A stretch of DNA of 64,000 nt from assembly GCF_902459735.1 (NCBI RefSeq), contig NZ_CABPRV010000005.1, positions 337,083 to 401,082 of the forward strand, read 5' to 3'. This DNA is from Pandoraea capi. Its GTDB lineage: Bacteria; Pseudomonadota; Gammaproteobacteria; Burkholderiales; Burkholderiaceae. Position numbers and translations under genes: made by a program. The notes under the pieces are model-generated. The model was not told the DNA's origin. It was given only the letters and a program-made list of their open reading frames with translations, and did no database searches. Shown piece after piece: positions 39,612-51,108 of the stretch (positions within the stretch are counted from its first letter, which is position 1; each line of letters begins with the position of its first letter).

Positions 39612-40666
39612 TCACGCTGCGTCGTTAGCGGCTTGCGTCGGTACGGTCATGACGTCGTTGCGGGGACGGTAGTCATGCGTGGACGGCATCCGCGCGGCCA
39701 CCTCCTGAAGCCATTGCATCGTCGCTTCGGGTTGCGTCACGGGCAGCATGTGGCCGCCGTCGACGAGCGCCAGACGTATGCGAGGGTTGGCGACCGGCAT
39801 GCGCTCACCATGCTGACGGTAGTCGAGAATGCGGTCGCCGCGTCCATAAAGAATGTCGACCGGCACCGTCAACTCGGCGTAGTGTGCGGCAAGCCCGGAC
39901 ATGTCGCGCTCGGCCGCAAGGATGTCGCCGCTACCGGCCTCGAAGTTGCCCGGCCGAAATCCCAGCACGCCACCGCCGCGAATCAGGAAGTCCTTGGGGG
40001 CGTCCTCCGGGCCGAAGACGTAAGTGAGCGTCGTGCGTCCCGTCATCATGCCGACCGGAACGGCGAGCGTGCGCCCGACCCAGCGACGCCACCACGCACT
40101 ACGGATGGCGAGCGCCCGAAACGGGGCAGGGACGTCGGATACCGGTTGCGTGAGCGGCGCGATCAATGCGAGCGCGCCCACCCGTTGCGGATGATCGAGC
40201 GCGAGCCTCAGCGATACTGCACCGCCGAGCGAATGCCCGACGATCAGCGGGCGATCCAGCGCGAGCTTGTCGATCACCTGGGCGACGACGTTGGCTTGCC
40301 ATGCGATAGCGGCGTCACGCCCCGATGCGCGAGTGGAGTAACCCGACCCCGGCCGGTCGATGAGCACGATGCGGTGTGTGTGGGCGAGCGCCGCGAGCGG
40401 CAGATAGGCAAAGTTGCGTAACTGACCGCAAAGCCCATGAATGAATACGATCGCCGGGCCGTGTCCAAAGTCGACATAATGCAGTCGTTCTCCGTCGATC
40501 TCGAGAAACTGGCCATCCGGCGGCACGCTCGCTTCGGCGCGGTGCGCCACGCGCCGCGTGAACCGCATCAGAACGAACACCACGGCCGCGAAAGCGATGA
40601 CGAGGCAGGCAAGCAGATAGGCAATGAGCATGGGGGCGTGTCGTAGCGCTGGATGAGGGAAGGGCG

Positions 40667-40670
<4 letters not shown>
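39612..40670 (-). CDS. Alpha/beta hydrolase, membrane-anchored
   Basis: The protein has 352 residues, or 339 if the ATG at 40631 is used. A hydrophobic N-terminal helix (MLIAYLLACLVIAFAAVVFV) anchors it. The fold shows VFIHGLCGQLRNFAYLPLAA (oxyanion HG), LIVGHSLGGAVSL with nucleophile Ser in GHSLG, an acid near YGRGDRILDY and the final His in VDGGHMLPVTQPE. Its start overlaps the stop of the monooxygenase gene, so they form an operon. It could hydrolyse the ester or lactone made by that enzyme. Confidence 0.85.
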
Positions 40671-42253
<1,583 letters not shown>

Positions 42254-42280
42254 GACGAGATCCTCGGACAGGTGATGGCG

Positions 42281-43195
42281 TCAGTGCGTGGACGATTCGG
42301 TCGTGGTGGAGTGCGCGCTGGTGGCGCCGGTCGCACGCTTGCCCGACATGGCGGAGCGACGATAGAACCAGACGACCAGGGCCTGATAGCTCGCCCCGAG
42401 CAGACGCGCCAGCTTGTCGACCCGGCGCGCATCGGGGCCCACGAGCACGCGCCGGGCATTGCGCTGGACACCCGCCAGGATTTGCCGCGCGGCCGCCTCT
42501 GCACTTGTCACGTCGATGAGCTTGTTGGCGCGACGGCGATGGGTCTGTGCGTCGATGCCGGTGAACGCGGCGATGCTGTCGTCGATGCGCGACGTCGTCA
42601 CGATGTTGGTGGCGACGCCGCCCGGATGCACGCACGTACACGATACGGGCGAGCCCGCCAGATCTAGCTCCATGCGCAGGGCTTCGGTGAAGCCGCGTAC
42701 GGCGAACTTGCTGGCGTTATAGGCCGATTGCGTGGGCATCGCGATGATGCCGAAGAGGCTCGACGTGTTGACGATGTGACCGTCGCCCGAAGCGCTCAGG
42801 TAGGGCAGGAAGGCCTGCGTGCCGTGCACCACGCCCCAGAAGTTGATGTTCATCAGCCATTCGAAGTCTTCCTGACGCGCCGTTGCCGCAGGCACCGACA
42901 GCGATACGCCTGCATTGTTGAACACGAGGTTCACCTTGCCGTGGACTGCCGCCGTATCGCGTGCCCACGCGAAAACGGCGTCGCGCTGGGCCACGTCGAG
43001 TTGTTGCGACGTAACGCGTACACCGAGGCGTACGCCGAGCGCGCGACAGGCGATGGCTGTGTTGGCGACGCTGGCCTCGTCGATATCCGAGAGTGCGAGA
43101 TGCGTACCTCGGCGGGCGAGTTCGAGCGCGAGCGAGCGGCCCATGCCCGAACCGGCACCGGTGATCGCGGCGACCTTGTCCGTGAACGTCTTCAT
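42281..43195 (-). CDS. Short-chain dehydrogenase/reductase
   Basis: The protein has 304 residues from the ATG at 43195 (GGAGAC upstream). It has the cofactor motif TGAGSGMG, DIDEAS after beta-2 (NAD preference is plausible), NNAGVS, the catalytic Ser in VNTSSLFG and YxxxK in YNASKFAVRGF. It is the first gene of the leftward SDR-monooxygenase-hydrolase operon, divergent from the TetR gene. The longer start at 43246 would overlap the tetR promoter. Confidence 0.9.
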   Translation of the reverse strand: MKTFTDKVAAITGAGSGMGRSLALELARRGTHLALSDIDEASVANTAIACRALGVRLGVRVTSQQLDVAQRDAVFAWARDTAAVHGKVNLVFNNAGVSLSVPAATARQEDFEWLMNINFWGVVHGTQAFLPYLSASGDGHIVNTSSLFGIIAMPTQSAYNASKFAVRGFTEALRMELDLAGSPVSCTCVHPGGVATNIVTTSRIDDSIAAFTGIDAQTHRRRANKLIDVTSAEAAARQILAGVQRNARRVLVGPDARRVDKLARLLGASYQALVVWFYRRSAMSGKRATGATSAHSTTTESSTH

Positions 43196-43240
43196 TGCGC
43201 TGTCTCCGTCTGGGGTGCGTCGTCGCCCATCCGTCTCGTC

Positions 43241-43268
43241 TTGCAAGGGCGCCCGCGCTACCTATAAT
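43241..43268 (+). promoter_or_regulatory. Promoter of the TetR-family gene
   Basis: TTGCAA (43241-43246), 16 bases and TATAAT (43263-43268) point rightward. GGTG, eight bases, CACC (43285-43300) just downstream is an imperfect palindrome where a TetR-type repressor could bind to control both directions. Confidence 0.65.
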
Positions 43269-43370
43269 GAGGTCATGCAAATTTGGTGTTGAGTGTCACC
43301 ACTTTAGTTTTCCGTCCGGGTGATGTCAAATAGCGAAATGGAACAAGGACTCGAATCGAGGGATGCTGCG

Positions 43371-44006
43371 ATGTCGGATGCAGTGGCGAAGGCGCCGGCC
43401 CGGGGGCGGCGCTACGGCGGTGTAGGTCAGGCGCAGCGTGAGCAGGCACGCCGTACGGCTTTGATCGACGCCGCGACCGAGGTGTTCGGCACCGTCGGCT
43501 TTCGCCGCGCCACCGTGCGGGCGGTGTGCGGGCTGGCCAGGCTCAACGACCGGTATTTCTACGCGGCGTTCGCCAACATGGAAGATCTGCTGCGGGCGAC
43601 CTATGCGCATCACGCGCAATCGTTGCTCGCACAGTTGCAGGCGGCCATCGCGGCGAGCGCCCCGACGCTCGATGCGCGTCTCGATGCCGGTCTCCACGCG
43701 TTCTTTTCTTTCCTGCGCAATCCGCATGCGGCGCGTGTGCTGCTACTCGAAGTGATGGGCGTGAGTCCGGAGACGGACCAGACCTATCAGCGCTACATCT
43801 TCGAATTCGCGAAACTGATTCTCGGCATGGCGTCGACCCCCGAGCCGGAAGGCGATGAGGCGCAGGCGCAAGCGCGCATCGTCGGCCTGGCGCTTGTGGG
43901 CGCCATGACCAACGCGGGGACGGCATGGGTGCTCATGGGCTATCACGACACGGAAGCCTGCATGGTGGCGAGCTGTCGTCGCGTGTTGCGCGGCGCGCTG
44001 GCCTGA
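43371..44006 (+). CDS. TetR-family transcriptional regulator
   Basis: The protein has 211 residues from 43371, chosen for GAGGG eight bases upstream; an in-frame ATG at 43323 has no such signal. Residues about 25-70 are the TetR helix-turn-helix (ALIDAATEVFGTVGFRRATV, RAVCGLARLNDRYFYAAFAN). The rest is a helical ligand-binding domain. It is divergent from the SDR-monooxygenase-hydrolase operon and probably represses it until a substrate-like ligand is bound. Confidence 0.87.
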   Translation: MSDAVAKAPARGRRYGGVGQAQREQARRTALIDAATEVFGTVGFRRATVRAVCGLARLNDRYFYAAFANMEDLLRATYAHHAQSLLAQLQAAIAASAPTLDARLDAGLHAFFSFLRNPHAARVLLLEVMGVSPETDQTYQRYIFEFAKLILGMASTPEPEGDEAQAQARIVGLALVGAMTNAGTAWVLMGYHDTEACMVASCRRVLRGALA

Positions 44007-44203
44007 CGCACGACGCTTTCGTCCTGTCGTCCTTTTGACCTTCCGTTCTTGGGTCTCTCGCCCCTGCGATTGTCGAAGGCCGCCGCAGCGGAGGGCAGGC
44101 TCGCTACAATACGTCTTTCCCGTACGACGCCCGTGAGGTGAGATCGTCCCGCGCTCACCTTCCCCGTCGTCGCCCCTAATTCCTCACTCTTCAAAGGTCG
44201 CAA

Positions 44204-45406
44204 ATGACCACTATCGGAACCCCGCTGTCGCCGAGCGCGACGAAGGTCATGTTGTTGGGCGCTGGCGAACTCGGCCGTGAAGTGCTCATCGCGTTGCAGC
44301 GTCTCGGTGTCGAGACGATTGCCGTCGATCGGTACGAGAATGCACCGGGCCAGCAGGTGGCGCATCATGCGCGCACGATCGCGATGACCGATCCCGAGCA
44401 ACTCAAGGCGCTGATCGAGGCGGAGAAGCCGGATCTGGTCGTGCCGGAGATCGAGGCGATTGCCACGCCGATGCTCGAAGCGCTGGAGGCCGACGGCGTT
44501 GTGCGCGTGATTCCGACCGCGCGCGCCGCGCGTCTGACGATGGACCGCGAGGGCATCCGCCGTCTGGCCGCCGAAACGCTGGGTCTGCCGACGAGCCCGT
44601 ACCAGTTCTGCGACTCGCTTGAGCAGTTGCAGGCAGCCATCGACGGCGGCATCGGGTATCCGTGCATCGTCAAGCCGGTCATGAGCAGTTCGGGCAAGGG
44701 GCAGAGCAAGATCGACAGCGCGGCCGATGTGAAGGCCGCCTGGGACTATGCGATGGCGGGCGGGCGCGTGAGCCATGGCCGCATCATCGTGGAAGGGTTC
44801 ATCGACTTCGATTACGAGATCACGTTGCTGACGGTGCGCGCGCGCGGCGCCGACGCCCAGGTCGAGACGCACTTCTGTGCGCCGATCGGACACAAGCAGG
44901 TGAGTGGAGACTATGTCGAGAGCTGGCAGCCGCACCCGATGTCGTCCGTCGCACTGGAACGGGCGCGTCTGATTGCACGCGAAGTGACCAACAATCTTGG
45001 CGGGCAGGGCATCTTCGGTGTCGAGTTGTTCGTGAAGGGCGACGACGTGTGGTTCAGCGAAGTCAGCCCGCGTCCGCACGACACGGGCATGGTGACGATG
45101 ATCACGCAGTGGCAGAACGAGTTCGAGCTGCACGCGCGCGCGATTCTGGGGCTACCGGTGAACACCACGCTGAAGACGCCGGGTGCGAGTGCCGTGATTT
45201 ACGGCGGCGTGGATGCGAAGGGCATCGTGTTCGACGGTGTCGATCAGGCGCTGCAAGTGCCGCAAACGGACATTCGTCTGTTCGGCAAGCCGGAGAGCTT
45301 CGTCAAGCGCCGCATGGGCGTGGCGCTCGCTTACGACGATGATCTCGATGTGGCGCGCAGTCGTGCGGTGGAAGCCGCCAGTCGCGTGAAGCCGCGCGCG
45401 GTCTGA
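44204..45406 (+). CDS. purT: Formate-dependent phosphoribosylglycinamide formyltransferase
   Basis: The protein has 400 residues, close to the 392 of E. coli PurT. It shows ATP-grasp features: [51 protein letters not shown] and [20 protein letters not shown] with [14 protein letters not shown]. It uses formate and ATP to formylate GAR in the third step of purine synthesis, independent of folate. It stands alone and ends with a terminator. Confidence 0.95.
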   Translation: MTTIGTPLSPSATKVMLLGAGELGREVLIALQRLGVETIAVDRYENAPGQQVAHHARTIAMTDPEQLKALIEAEKPDLVVPEIEAIATPMLEALEADGVVRVIPTARAARLTMDREGIRRLAAETLGLPTSPYQFCDSLEQLQAAIDGGIGYPCIVKPVMSSSGKGQSKIDSAADVKAAWDYAMAGGRVSHGRIIVEGFIDFDYEITLLTVRARGADAQVETHFCAPIGHKQVSGDYVESWQPHPMSSVALERARLIAREVTNNLGGQGIFGVELFVKGDDVWFSEVSPRPHDTGMVTMITQWQNEFELHARAILGLPVNTTLKTPGASAVIYGGVDAKGIVFDGVDQALQVPQTDIRLFGKPESFVKRRMGVALAYDDDLDVARSRAVEAASRVKPRAV

Positions 45407-45431
45407 CGCAGCGCAGTATCGCCCAGCCATG

Positions 45432-45457
45432 AAAAAACCCCGCCTCGGCGGGGTTTT
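45432..45457. terminator. Bidirectional terminator between purT and the cold-shock gene
   Basis: ACCCCGCC, loop TC, GGCGGGGT is flanked by A run on the left and TTTT on the right, so it can end both convergent transcripts. Confidence 0.85.
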
Positions 45458-45538
45458 CAGTTCGGGCGGCGGCTAGGGTTAGCGCACCGCCCGAGGCGCG
45501 TCGATCGCGGGAGCGATCGCTCAGCCAGTCACCAGACC

Positions 45539-45742
45539 TTACAGCGGCTGGATTTGGCTAGCTTGACGGCCCTTCGGTCCCATCTTCACTTCGAAGCTGA
45601 CCTTCTGGTTTTCTTGCAGCGACTTGAAACCCTTCGATTGGATTTCCGAGAAGTGGGCGAAGAGATCTTCACCACCTTCGTCCGGCGTAATAAAACCAAA
45701 ACCCTTGGCGTCGTTGAACCACTTGACGGTACCAGTTGCCAT
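45539..45742 (-). CDS. Cold-shock protein, CspA family
   Basis: The protein has 67 residues: [20 protein letters not shown] with RNP1 KGFGFI, then LFAHFSEI with RNP2, and the usual end [13 protein letters not shown]. It binds single-stranded RNA and melts structures at low temperature or generally. TTTAAGGA precedes the ATG by about 10 bases. The leader of about 100 bases (45743-45850) is AT-richer and may carry the translation control typical of csp genes. Confidence 0.95.
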   Translation of the reverse strand: MATGTVKWFNDAKGFGFITPDEGGEDLFAHFSEIQSKGFKSLQENQKVSFEVKMGPKGRQASQIQPL

Positions 45743-46831
45743 TTCTTAAATCCTTAAAGTTTTCAAATGAGCGAGCGAGATGCTCAGCGAGCGCATGACA
45801 TTAAAGCTGATCAGGTACAACCGAGTTGACGCAGAGGGCGACATTAGATGACACAAGACTCGCCATACAACGTTCATGCACCCGTTTTTTTACGGGAAAG
45901 GTGGGAAGGTGTCAAGCAGGGAAACTGTGGGATTGTTGATCCACGCCAGTTTCCAGCCATTTTTCGCTGCGATGCGACATGCGTTCGGCATTGCCGGACG
46001 GCCGGTCTGCGAGATTGCGCCACATCGCGCCTTCGCCTGCATTCGGCGCCATCTGCATGGCATCGAAGTCTTTGATCGTCCAGCAATCGTTACCCGCCAG
46101 CATGTCAGATTTTCCCGCTTACCGGGAAGTGTGGTGACGGGAGTGAGACATGGCGATGCGTCGTTTCCCAAGCGCGTGCGATGAAAAAATGCAGGGCGAC
46201 GCGGTGCGCACAGGTGGCGTTGTGGTGCAGACACAACGAGCACATCGTCAACTCGACGTTTCATGCTTGCGTCATCGCGGTGTGCGCCGAAGTTAGCGCG
46301 CTCAATAGCTTATGCCGACCTCATGCATGACTTCATGCCGGTGCGCTTCCTGTCTCCGACAGCGCAATGCGTACCTGATGCTTTTGATAGGTGTGTCGAT
46401 GCGATGGCGGCTGGCGTCCGGTGATTGTGAAGTGGCCGCTGGCGAGTCGTTTCGTTGCATCGCGACGGATCTGCGGCGTAAGGGTGACGTCTGCGATGTT
46501 GTGTGCCAGCCTCGCCCGGCACGGTGGACGACTGCCCGCCCGGACATCGTCATGCACCACGATGGGCGGATTTTGTGCGTCGCCGCATAGTTTTCATGTG
46601 AAGTTGGTATTTTCCCTAGCACCGCGGAAAGCACGCACCAGTGCTCGATTTCGCGACGGCAAAATAGATTCTCATCACCCTTAAATTTGATGGGCATGTG
46701 CCGTTAACGGCCTCATGATGGCCGCGTGGTCGCTTCACGATGGCATTGCAACATGCGTCGTCATGAAGTCATCATGGTGGGGCAAGCACGCTAGGCGGCC
46801 GCGCAGTGCCGCGTGTCTTTCGAGACCTTAC
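45743..46831. other. Long intergenic region with few supported genes
   Basis: This stretch of about 1.1 kb holds the cold-shock gene leader (45743-45850) and otherwise only short, conflicting open frames. The best is at 45912-46103 on the minus strand and is listed separately. Frames between 46300 and 46700 are cysteine- and arginine-rich on both strands and unconvincing. No repeats or RNA genes were recognised. Confidence 0.5.
45912..46103 (-). CDS. Possible small hypothetical protein
   Basis: The frame encodes 63 residues (MLAGNDCWTIKDFDAMQMAP, then MWRNLADRPSGNAERMSHRS). Composition and third-position GC in the first half look protein-like, and it contains three tryptophans, but the ribosome site is weak and nothing similar is recognised. 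It should be treated as tentative. Confidence 0.3.
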   Translation of the reverse strand: MLAGNDCWTIKDFDAMQMAPNAGEGAMWRNLADRPSGNAERMSHRSEKWLETGVDQQSHSFPA

Positions 46832-47914
46832 GTGGCAACCAATCAGGCACCGACGCTCGACGCATTGCAATCGCTGCTGGAAACCGTCCAGCGCAACGAG
46901 CGCTCGCTAAAACGTTTCCAGGACATCGAGCTGGCGCTCATGGGCGCGCCGGACTTCGGTCAATTCCTCGAAGTGGTGCTCAATCGTCTGCGTCACGATT
47001 TCGATCTGTCCGGCGTGCGCCTGATGCTCGCGGAAGTCGATGACACGTTGCGTGACCTCATCGATACTGCCGAAGGCATCCGTGCGCTGGATGCCGGTCT
47101 GTGCATTGCGCAGGATGCCGGCACTTTCAGCGCCGTATGCGGCAACGGGCAACTCTGGATCGGGGCGCCGCGTGAGCGCCACGCGGCGCTGTTCGGCGCG
47201 CGTCCTCCCGCGAGTGCGGTCGTCATGCCGCTCGCCCGCAACGGGCGTCACATCGGCGCGATCGCGCTGGGCAGTCGCGATGCACGACGTTTCGCGCCTG
47301 AAATGGCGACCGATTTCCTCGAACGTTTCGGCGCGGTCGTCGCCGTGTGTCTCGAGAACATGTGGAATCGCGAACGTCTCAAGCGCATCGGCCTGACCGA
47401 CCCGCTGACGGGCCTGTCGAATCGGCGCTACTTCGATCAGCGTTTGCGTGAGGAGGTGGTGCGCGGCGCACGTTATGGCGCGCCGCTCGCGTGTCTGCTC
47501 ATCGATATCGATCATTTCAAGCGCGTCAACGACAGCCACGGCCATGCCACGGGTGATCGCGCCTTGCGTGCGGCGAGTGCGTGCATGCGTGCGCAGCTTC
47601 GCGTGACGGATACGTTGGCGCGTTACGGCGGCGAGGAGTTTGCCGCGTTGCTCGTGCAGACCGAACAGAACTGGGCGGGGACGGTGGCGGAGCGCGTGCG
47701 ACGTGCGGTGGCGCGACTGGAGGTGCCCGACGACGAGGGTGCGCTCGTGCCGCTCACGATCTCGATCGGGTTGGCCAGTATCGATCCGCGCGACACTGCG
47801 GATCCGGAAACGCTGCCGATGCGCTTGCTCGGTGCTGCCGACGCGGCGCTATACACCGCGAAACGTTCGGGCCGGGATCGCGTGGTCGTCGCGCCGTCGG
47901 TGAGTCTGCGCTAG
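46832..47914 (+). CDS. Diguanylate cyclase with GAF-like (DUF484) sensor domain
   Basis: The protein has about 360 residues from the GTG at 46832; longer in-frame starts to 46715 would add an arginine-rich leader. Residues about 40-185 are a GAF/DUF484-like domain (VRLMLAEVDDTLRDLIDTAE, AVVMPLARNGRHIGAIALGS). Residues about 195-355 are GGDEF: DPLTGLSNRRYFDQRL, LLIDIDHFKRVNDSHGH and YGGEEF, the active GGEEF form. RVTD five residues before it is a product-inhibition I-site (RxxD). It should make cyclic di-GMP in the cytoplasm. Confidence 0.9.
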   Translation: MATNQAPTLDALQSLLETVQRNERSLKRFQDIELALMGAPDFGQFLEVVLNRLRHDFDLSGVRLMLAEVDDTLRDLIDTAEGIRALDAGLCIAQDAGTFSAVCGNGQLWIGAPRERHAALFGARPPASAVVMPLARNGRHIGAIALGSRDARRFAPEMATDFLERFGAVVAVCLENMWNRERLKRIGLTDPLTGLSNRRYFDQRLREEVVRGARYGAPLACLLIDIDHFKRVNDSHGHATGDRALRAASACMRAQLRVTDTLARYGGEEFAALLVQTEQNWAGTVAERVRRAVARLEVPDDEGALVPLTISIGLASIDPRDTADPETLPMRLLGAADAALYTAKRSGRDRVVVAPSVSLR

Positions 47915-47987
47915 CGCGGCCATCCCGCACGCCTGTCGTGCATCGCCTGACGCTCGCCCGTCCCCGAACGCGATGGCGATTCGCCGA

Positions 47988-48935
47988 TCACCGAAGGCTG
48001 AACCAGCCGATCAGCAACGATACCGTCACCACCGAAAGCACCGTCGAAATCAGAATCGCGCGTGATGCGACGGCGGCTTCACGTCCATACAGTTGCGCAA
48101 GCATGAACGGTCCGGTGCCGATGGGCAGCGCCGAGAGCAGTAGTGCGCTATGCGCCCAGATCGCTGGCAGGTCGAACACGCGGAATGCCAGAAACGCGGT
48201 GATCGCCGGCTGGAACACCAGCTTCAGCCCCACGAGACGCCCCACCGCGTGAGCGATGCGCGGCTCCTTCGCAGCGCCCGTACTTTGCGCGAGAAACATG
48301 CCGATTGCGACCAGCGCGCATGGGCTGGCGGCACCGCCGAGCAGCGTAGTGAAGTGCAGCACCGGGGCGGGCAGTGCGACGCCGGCAGCCGCGAACGCCA
48401 TACCGGCGAACGGCGAGACGACCAGCGGATTGCGGATCAGCGCCCGTATCACGAAGCCGGCGGTCCGACGCCAGTCGGGTGTCGCTTGCAGATCTGTCTC
48501 GATGATCGCGATCGAGATCGCGAAGAGCACCGTCGCGGTAAGCAGCATGGCGACGACCACGGCCGGCACGCTCGCCGGGCCGAACGCGACGAGACACAAC
48601 GGGAAACCCATGAACCCGGCGTTCGGATAGGCCGCGCCCATGCCTTCGATGCTCGCGTCGGTCAGCCGGCCCCGGGCTGTGCGGTCGAGCAGGAACGACA
48701 GCGCGAACGTGGCCGCCATCCCGCCGCCGAAAGCGCCCAGGAACCCGGGATTGAAGAGTTCCGCCCAGGTGATTTGCGCCATCGACTGGAACAGCACGGC
48801 GGGCAGCGCGAGGTAGACGACGAAGCGATTGAGCGCGTCGAGCGCGGTGGCGCCGAGCCAGGCGCGACGTGCGCAGAGGTAGCCCAGGAAGATCAGGCCG
48901 AAAACAGGAAAGGCGGCGGAGATGACGGCTTGCAT
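47988..48935 (-). CDS. AEC-family transporter
   Basis: The protein has 315 residues from the ATG at 48935; the longer frame to 49022 adds a polar leader. About ten hydrophobic helices are visible (ISAAFPVFGLIFLGYLCARR, GFLGAFGGGMAATFALSFLL, SVPAVVVAMLLTATVLFAIS and others), with the family motif PNAGFMGFPL. AEC (auxin efflux carrier-type) proteins export organic anions such as malate or malonate. The GntR gene upstream in the same direction probably regulates it. Confidence 0.87.
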   Translation of the reverse strand: MQAVISAAFPVFGLIFLGYLCARRAWLGATALDALNRFVVYLALPAVLFQSMAQITWAELFNPGFLGAFGGGMAATFALSFLLDRTARGRLTDASIEGMGAAYPNAGFMGFPLCLVAFGPASVPAVVVAMLLTATVLFAISIAIIETDLQATPDWRRTAGFVIRALIRNPLVVSPFAGMAFAAAGVALPAPVLHFTTLLGGAASPCALVAIGMFLAQSTGAAKEPRIAHAVGRLVGLKLVFQPAITAFLAFRVFDLPAIWAHSALLLSALPIGTGPFMLAQLYGREAAVASRAILISTVLSVVTVSLLIGWFSLR

Positions 48936-48991
48936 GATGGCGGGTCGGTGCGATGCCACCAGTTCGACGGCATCAGGTCCAGTCGGTCGAT

Positions 48992-49735
48992 TCAGTTCGA
49001 GGGTGTCAGGCGGGCGAGCCATTCACGACGCGCGTTCCCGCCGTCCGCCTCGGTGTGTTCGCGGGCCGCGGATTCCGCGCCATCGGCGTCGCCTGCCGCA
49101 ATGCGCGCCACGATTTCGCCATGCTCGTGCCAGACGACTTCCTGCATCGGCAGCGCGTCGAGCGTCGCTGCCATCGCGCGCATGATGTGCGGCCATTGCG
49201 GCGCCACCGTCTGCGCGATCAGCGGATTGCCCGACGCATCGTGCAGTGCCGTGTGGAACGCGACTTCGACACGCACCTGACGCGCCACCGGCGTACCCCG
49301 TGTCATCGTCATGCCCGCCGCGACAGCGTCCTGCAAGCGGCGCAAGTCGGGCGCAGGCAGCGTGCCGTCGACCACGCGATGCGCGGCGAGTCGGGCGGCC
49401 AGTCCGTCGAGTGCAGTGCGCACCTGATAGAGCTGACGCAAGTGATCCGGGTCGATCGGCGCGACTTCGAGTCCCTGACGTCCGCTGTCGCAGACCAGGC
49501 CGTCGCGCTTGAGCAACTGCAACGCATGGCTGACGGGTTGACGCGACACGCCGAGCGAGTCCGCCAGTTCCGCCTGCCGGATGCGTTCGCCCGGGGGGAG
49601 CGTGAGGTCGGCGATGGCGTCGCGCAGGCGCGAGTAGACCTGATCGATGAGGACCGGCGAACTGGCCAGCGGCGCAAGCGAGGGCTGTGCGCCCAGCGAG
49701 TTGCGCTGGGCGTCGGAATCGGCGGGAGACGGCAT
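48992..49735 (-). CDS. GntR-family regulator, FadR type
   Basis: The protein has 247 residues. Residues about 25-95 form the winged helix (VYSRLRDAIADLTLPPGERI, QAELADSLGVSRQPVSHALQ, LLKRDGLV). Residues about 105-235 form an FCD ligand domain with metal-binding-type histidines (VAFHTALHDASGNPLI, HEHGEIVARIAAGDADGAES). It lies 56 bases upstream of the transporter and likely controls it in response to an organic acid. Confidence 0.88.
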   Translation of the reverse strand: MPSPADSDAQRNSLGAQPSLAPLASSPVLIDQVYSRLRDAIADLTLPPGERIRQAELADSLGVSRQPVSHALQLLKRDGLVCDSGRQGLEVAPIDPDHLRQLYQVRTALDGLAARLAAHRVVDGTLPAPDLRRLQDAVAAGMTMTRGTPVARQVRVEVAFHTALHDASGNPLIAQTVAPQWPHIMRAMAATLDALPMQEVVWHEHGEIVARIAAGDADGAESAAREHTEADGGNARREWLARLTPSN

Positions 49736-49837
49736 GTCATTCCGGCCTTCGCCGGGGATCTGTGATATCTGGAATTCCGAATTCTACGCGTAACGACGGA
49801 CGACGGCGCGATTTTTTCGTAATAGCGCAGGGCGGGG

Positions 49838-50149
49838 TTAATCCAGCTCCGGCGGCCAGACAGGTGCTGATGAGGTGGGAGAAGTCGGAGAGGCCGTACG
49901 CGCAGGCGTCTGCAAAAGTGCCTGCATGGTGGTGCGCATGCGCTGGAGGCGCCGCGCGAGCGCCCAGGCTTCGGCTTCGGTTTCGAACAGCCCCACGATC
50001 AGGTGCGGTTCGGCGGCGAACCCGTCCGAAAACAAGCCAACGTTCTTGGCGATCATTTCGCCGGCGCGTTCGACGGAGACCGTGTACTGGCGCGGCGAAC
50101 GATACTGGTTGACGACGACGGCAAAGGCGCGGGAGAACGCGTCGGACAT
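49838..50149 (-). CDS. Hypothetical protein
   Basis: The protein has 103 residues from 50149, chosen because AGGAGG lies 8 bases upstream; a longer frame lacks one. It has a beta-alpha pattern (FAVVVNQYRSPRQYTVSVER, LIVGLFETEAEAWALARRLQ) and ends in a proline- and serine-rich tail. I do not recognise the family. Confidence 0.65.
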   Translation of the reverse strand: MSDAFSRAFAVVVNQYRSPRQYTVSVERAGEMIAKNVGLFSDGFAAEPHLIVGLFETEAEAWALARRLQRMRTTMQALLQTPARTASPTSPTSSAPVWPPELD

Positions 50150-50592
50150 GCGGAAACCTCCTCTGTCGGCACGGCGCGATCCCTGCTGATGTTGCGGCGG
50201 GAGCACGCACACGGCGTTGCACTTCCGGTGATTGTAGGCGATGGCGCGCCGCATGGCAGAACAAAACGGGACAACGCGCGAGACGGCGCGATAGCGGCAG
50301 AATCCAGAGGGTGTGTCGCTCGGCAACGCCACAAAAAAAGCCGCCGAGCGGGTCGGCGGCGCAACAGAGAGGGTGACAGCGCAACCGAAGTTGCCGTAGA
50401 TCAGCGTAGGCCGCGGCGATGACATCATCATGACCGCCGAAAGGATTCGAAGGGAATACGCATCCTCTGCCGCGCACTAGGTTCACACGCGGCGCAGGCA
50501 TCGAAAGTCGCGAGAAAAAGCCGCTCACTGCGTGCTAGGCACGCTGTCGACCTTCCTCGTTCGACGTGGGTCTTTCTGAAGTGCGACGCCGG
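50150..50592. other. Intergenic region with one terminator
   Basis: Apart from the terminator at 50332-50360 nothing was recognised in these 443 bases. Open frames are shadows without ribosome sites. Confidence 0.5.
50332..50360 (-). terminator. Rho-independent terminator of the leftward small genes
   Basis: On the minus strand GCCGCCGACC, CGCT, CGGCGGC-type pairing forms a strong hairpin followed by TTTTTTTGTG (complement of the A run at 50331-50339). It ends transcription of the 50593-50781 gene. Confidence 0.8.
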
Positions 50593-50781
50593 CTATACGA
50601 GCACCGGGAGCGCCTCCACGACCAGGAACGCGACGAGCGCACCGACCACCGCGCCGGCCGCGCGCAAGCTATAGCGCGTGGTGCGGGTGGCGACCGGGAT
50701 GCCGCCAACGAGTAGCGCCCCGGCCACTGCCATCGGCAGGAACAAGGTCAGGTCGTAGAGATTGAAGTGGAATGCGGGCAT
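50593..50781 (-). CDS. Small membrane protein
   Basis: The protein has 62 residues from 50781, with GGAGAGGAGA about 8 bases upstream. Two hydrophobic helices (LYDLTLFLPMAVAGALLVGG; AAGAVVGALVAFLVVEALPV) are joined by a basic turn (TRTTRYSLR). The first residues are MPAFHFN. Function is unknown. Confidence 0.68.
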   Translation of the reverse strand: MPAFHFNLYDLTLFLPMAVAGALLVGGIPVATRTTRYSLRAAGAVVGALVAFLVVEALPVLV

Positions 50782-50871
50782 CGTTCTTATCTCCTCTCCT
50801 ATGTGCCTTTCCACTATAGGACGCTGTTCGAGGATGCCCAAATTTGGTGCGACGCAGCATGTTGCTGCCTT

Positions 50872-51078
50872 TCAGTCCTCCTGACGGACCGCGTGCATCT
50901 TGCGGCGTGCGTTCCACATCGCCATGTCTTTGCGCGTACGTACGCGTTCGCTGATGTTGATGCCGGTCGGTTGCGCTTGCGATTTGGAGACGGCGACGTC
51001 ACTCGCCTCGCTGCGCGCCTGCACCATCATGACGAGCGTAAATAGCGAGGCGGCTAGCGCCAGCAGGATCAGCTTCAT
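50872..51078 (-). CDS. Small secreted or membrane-anchored protein
   Basis: The protein has 68 residues. Residues 1-22 (MKLILLALAASLFTLVMMVQ) form a signal anchor or signal peptide; the rest is polar and basic (RSEASDVAVSKSQAQPTGIN, then RVRTRKDMAMWNARRK). Upstream lie four 10-base-phased repeats at 51109-51148. No family is recognised. Confidence 0.62.
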   Translation of the reverse strand: MKLILLALAASLFTLVMMVQARSEASDVAVSKSQAQPTGINISERVRTRKDMAMWNARRKMHAVRQED

Positions 51079-51108
51079 AAGGCCCCCGGTGAATCCCTGG
51101 TGAATCTG

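Noticed and set aside
43943-45133. Leftward frame of 396 codons opposite purT
   Set aside because: PurT is unmistakable on the other strand; the frame is an antisense artefact of GC-rich codons.
46302-46697. Open frames on both strands before the diguanylate cyclase gene
   Set aside because: They conflict with one another, have many Cys, Arg and Ser residues and no ribosome sites or recognisable motifs.
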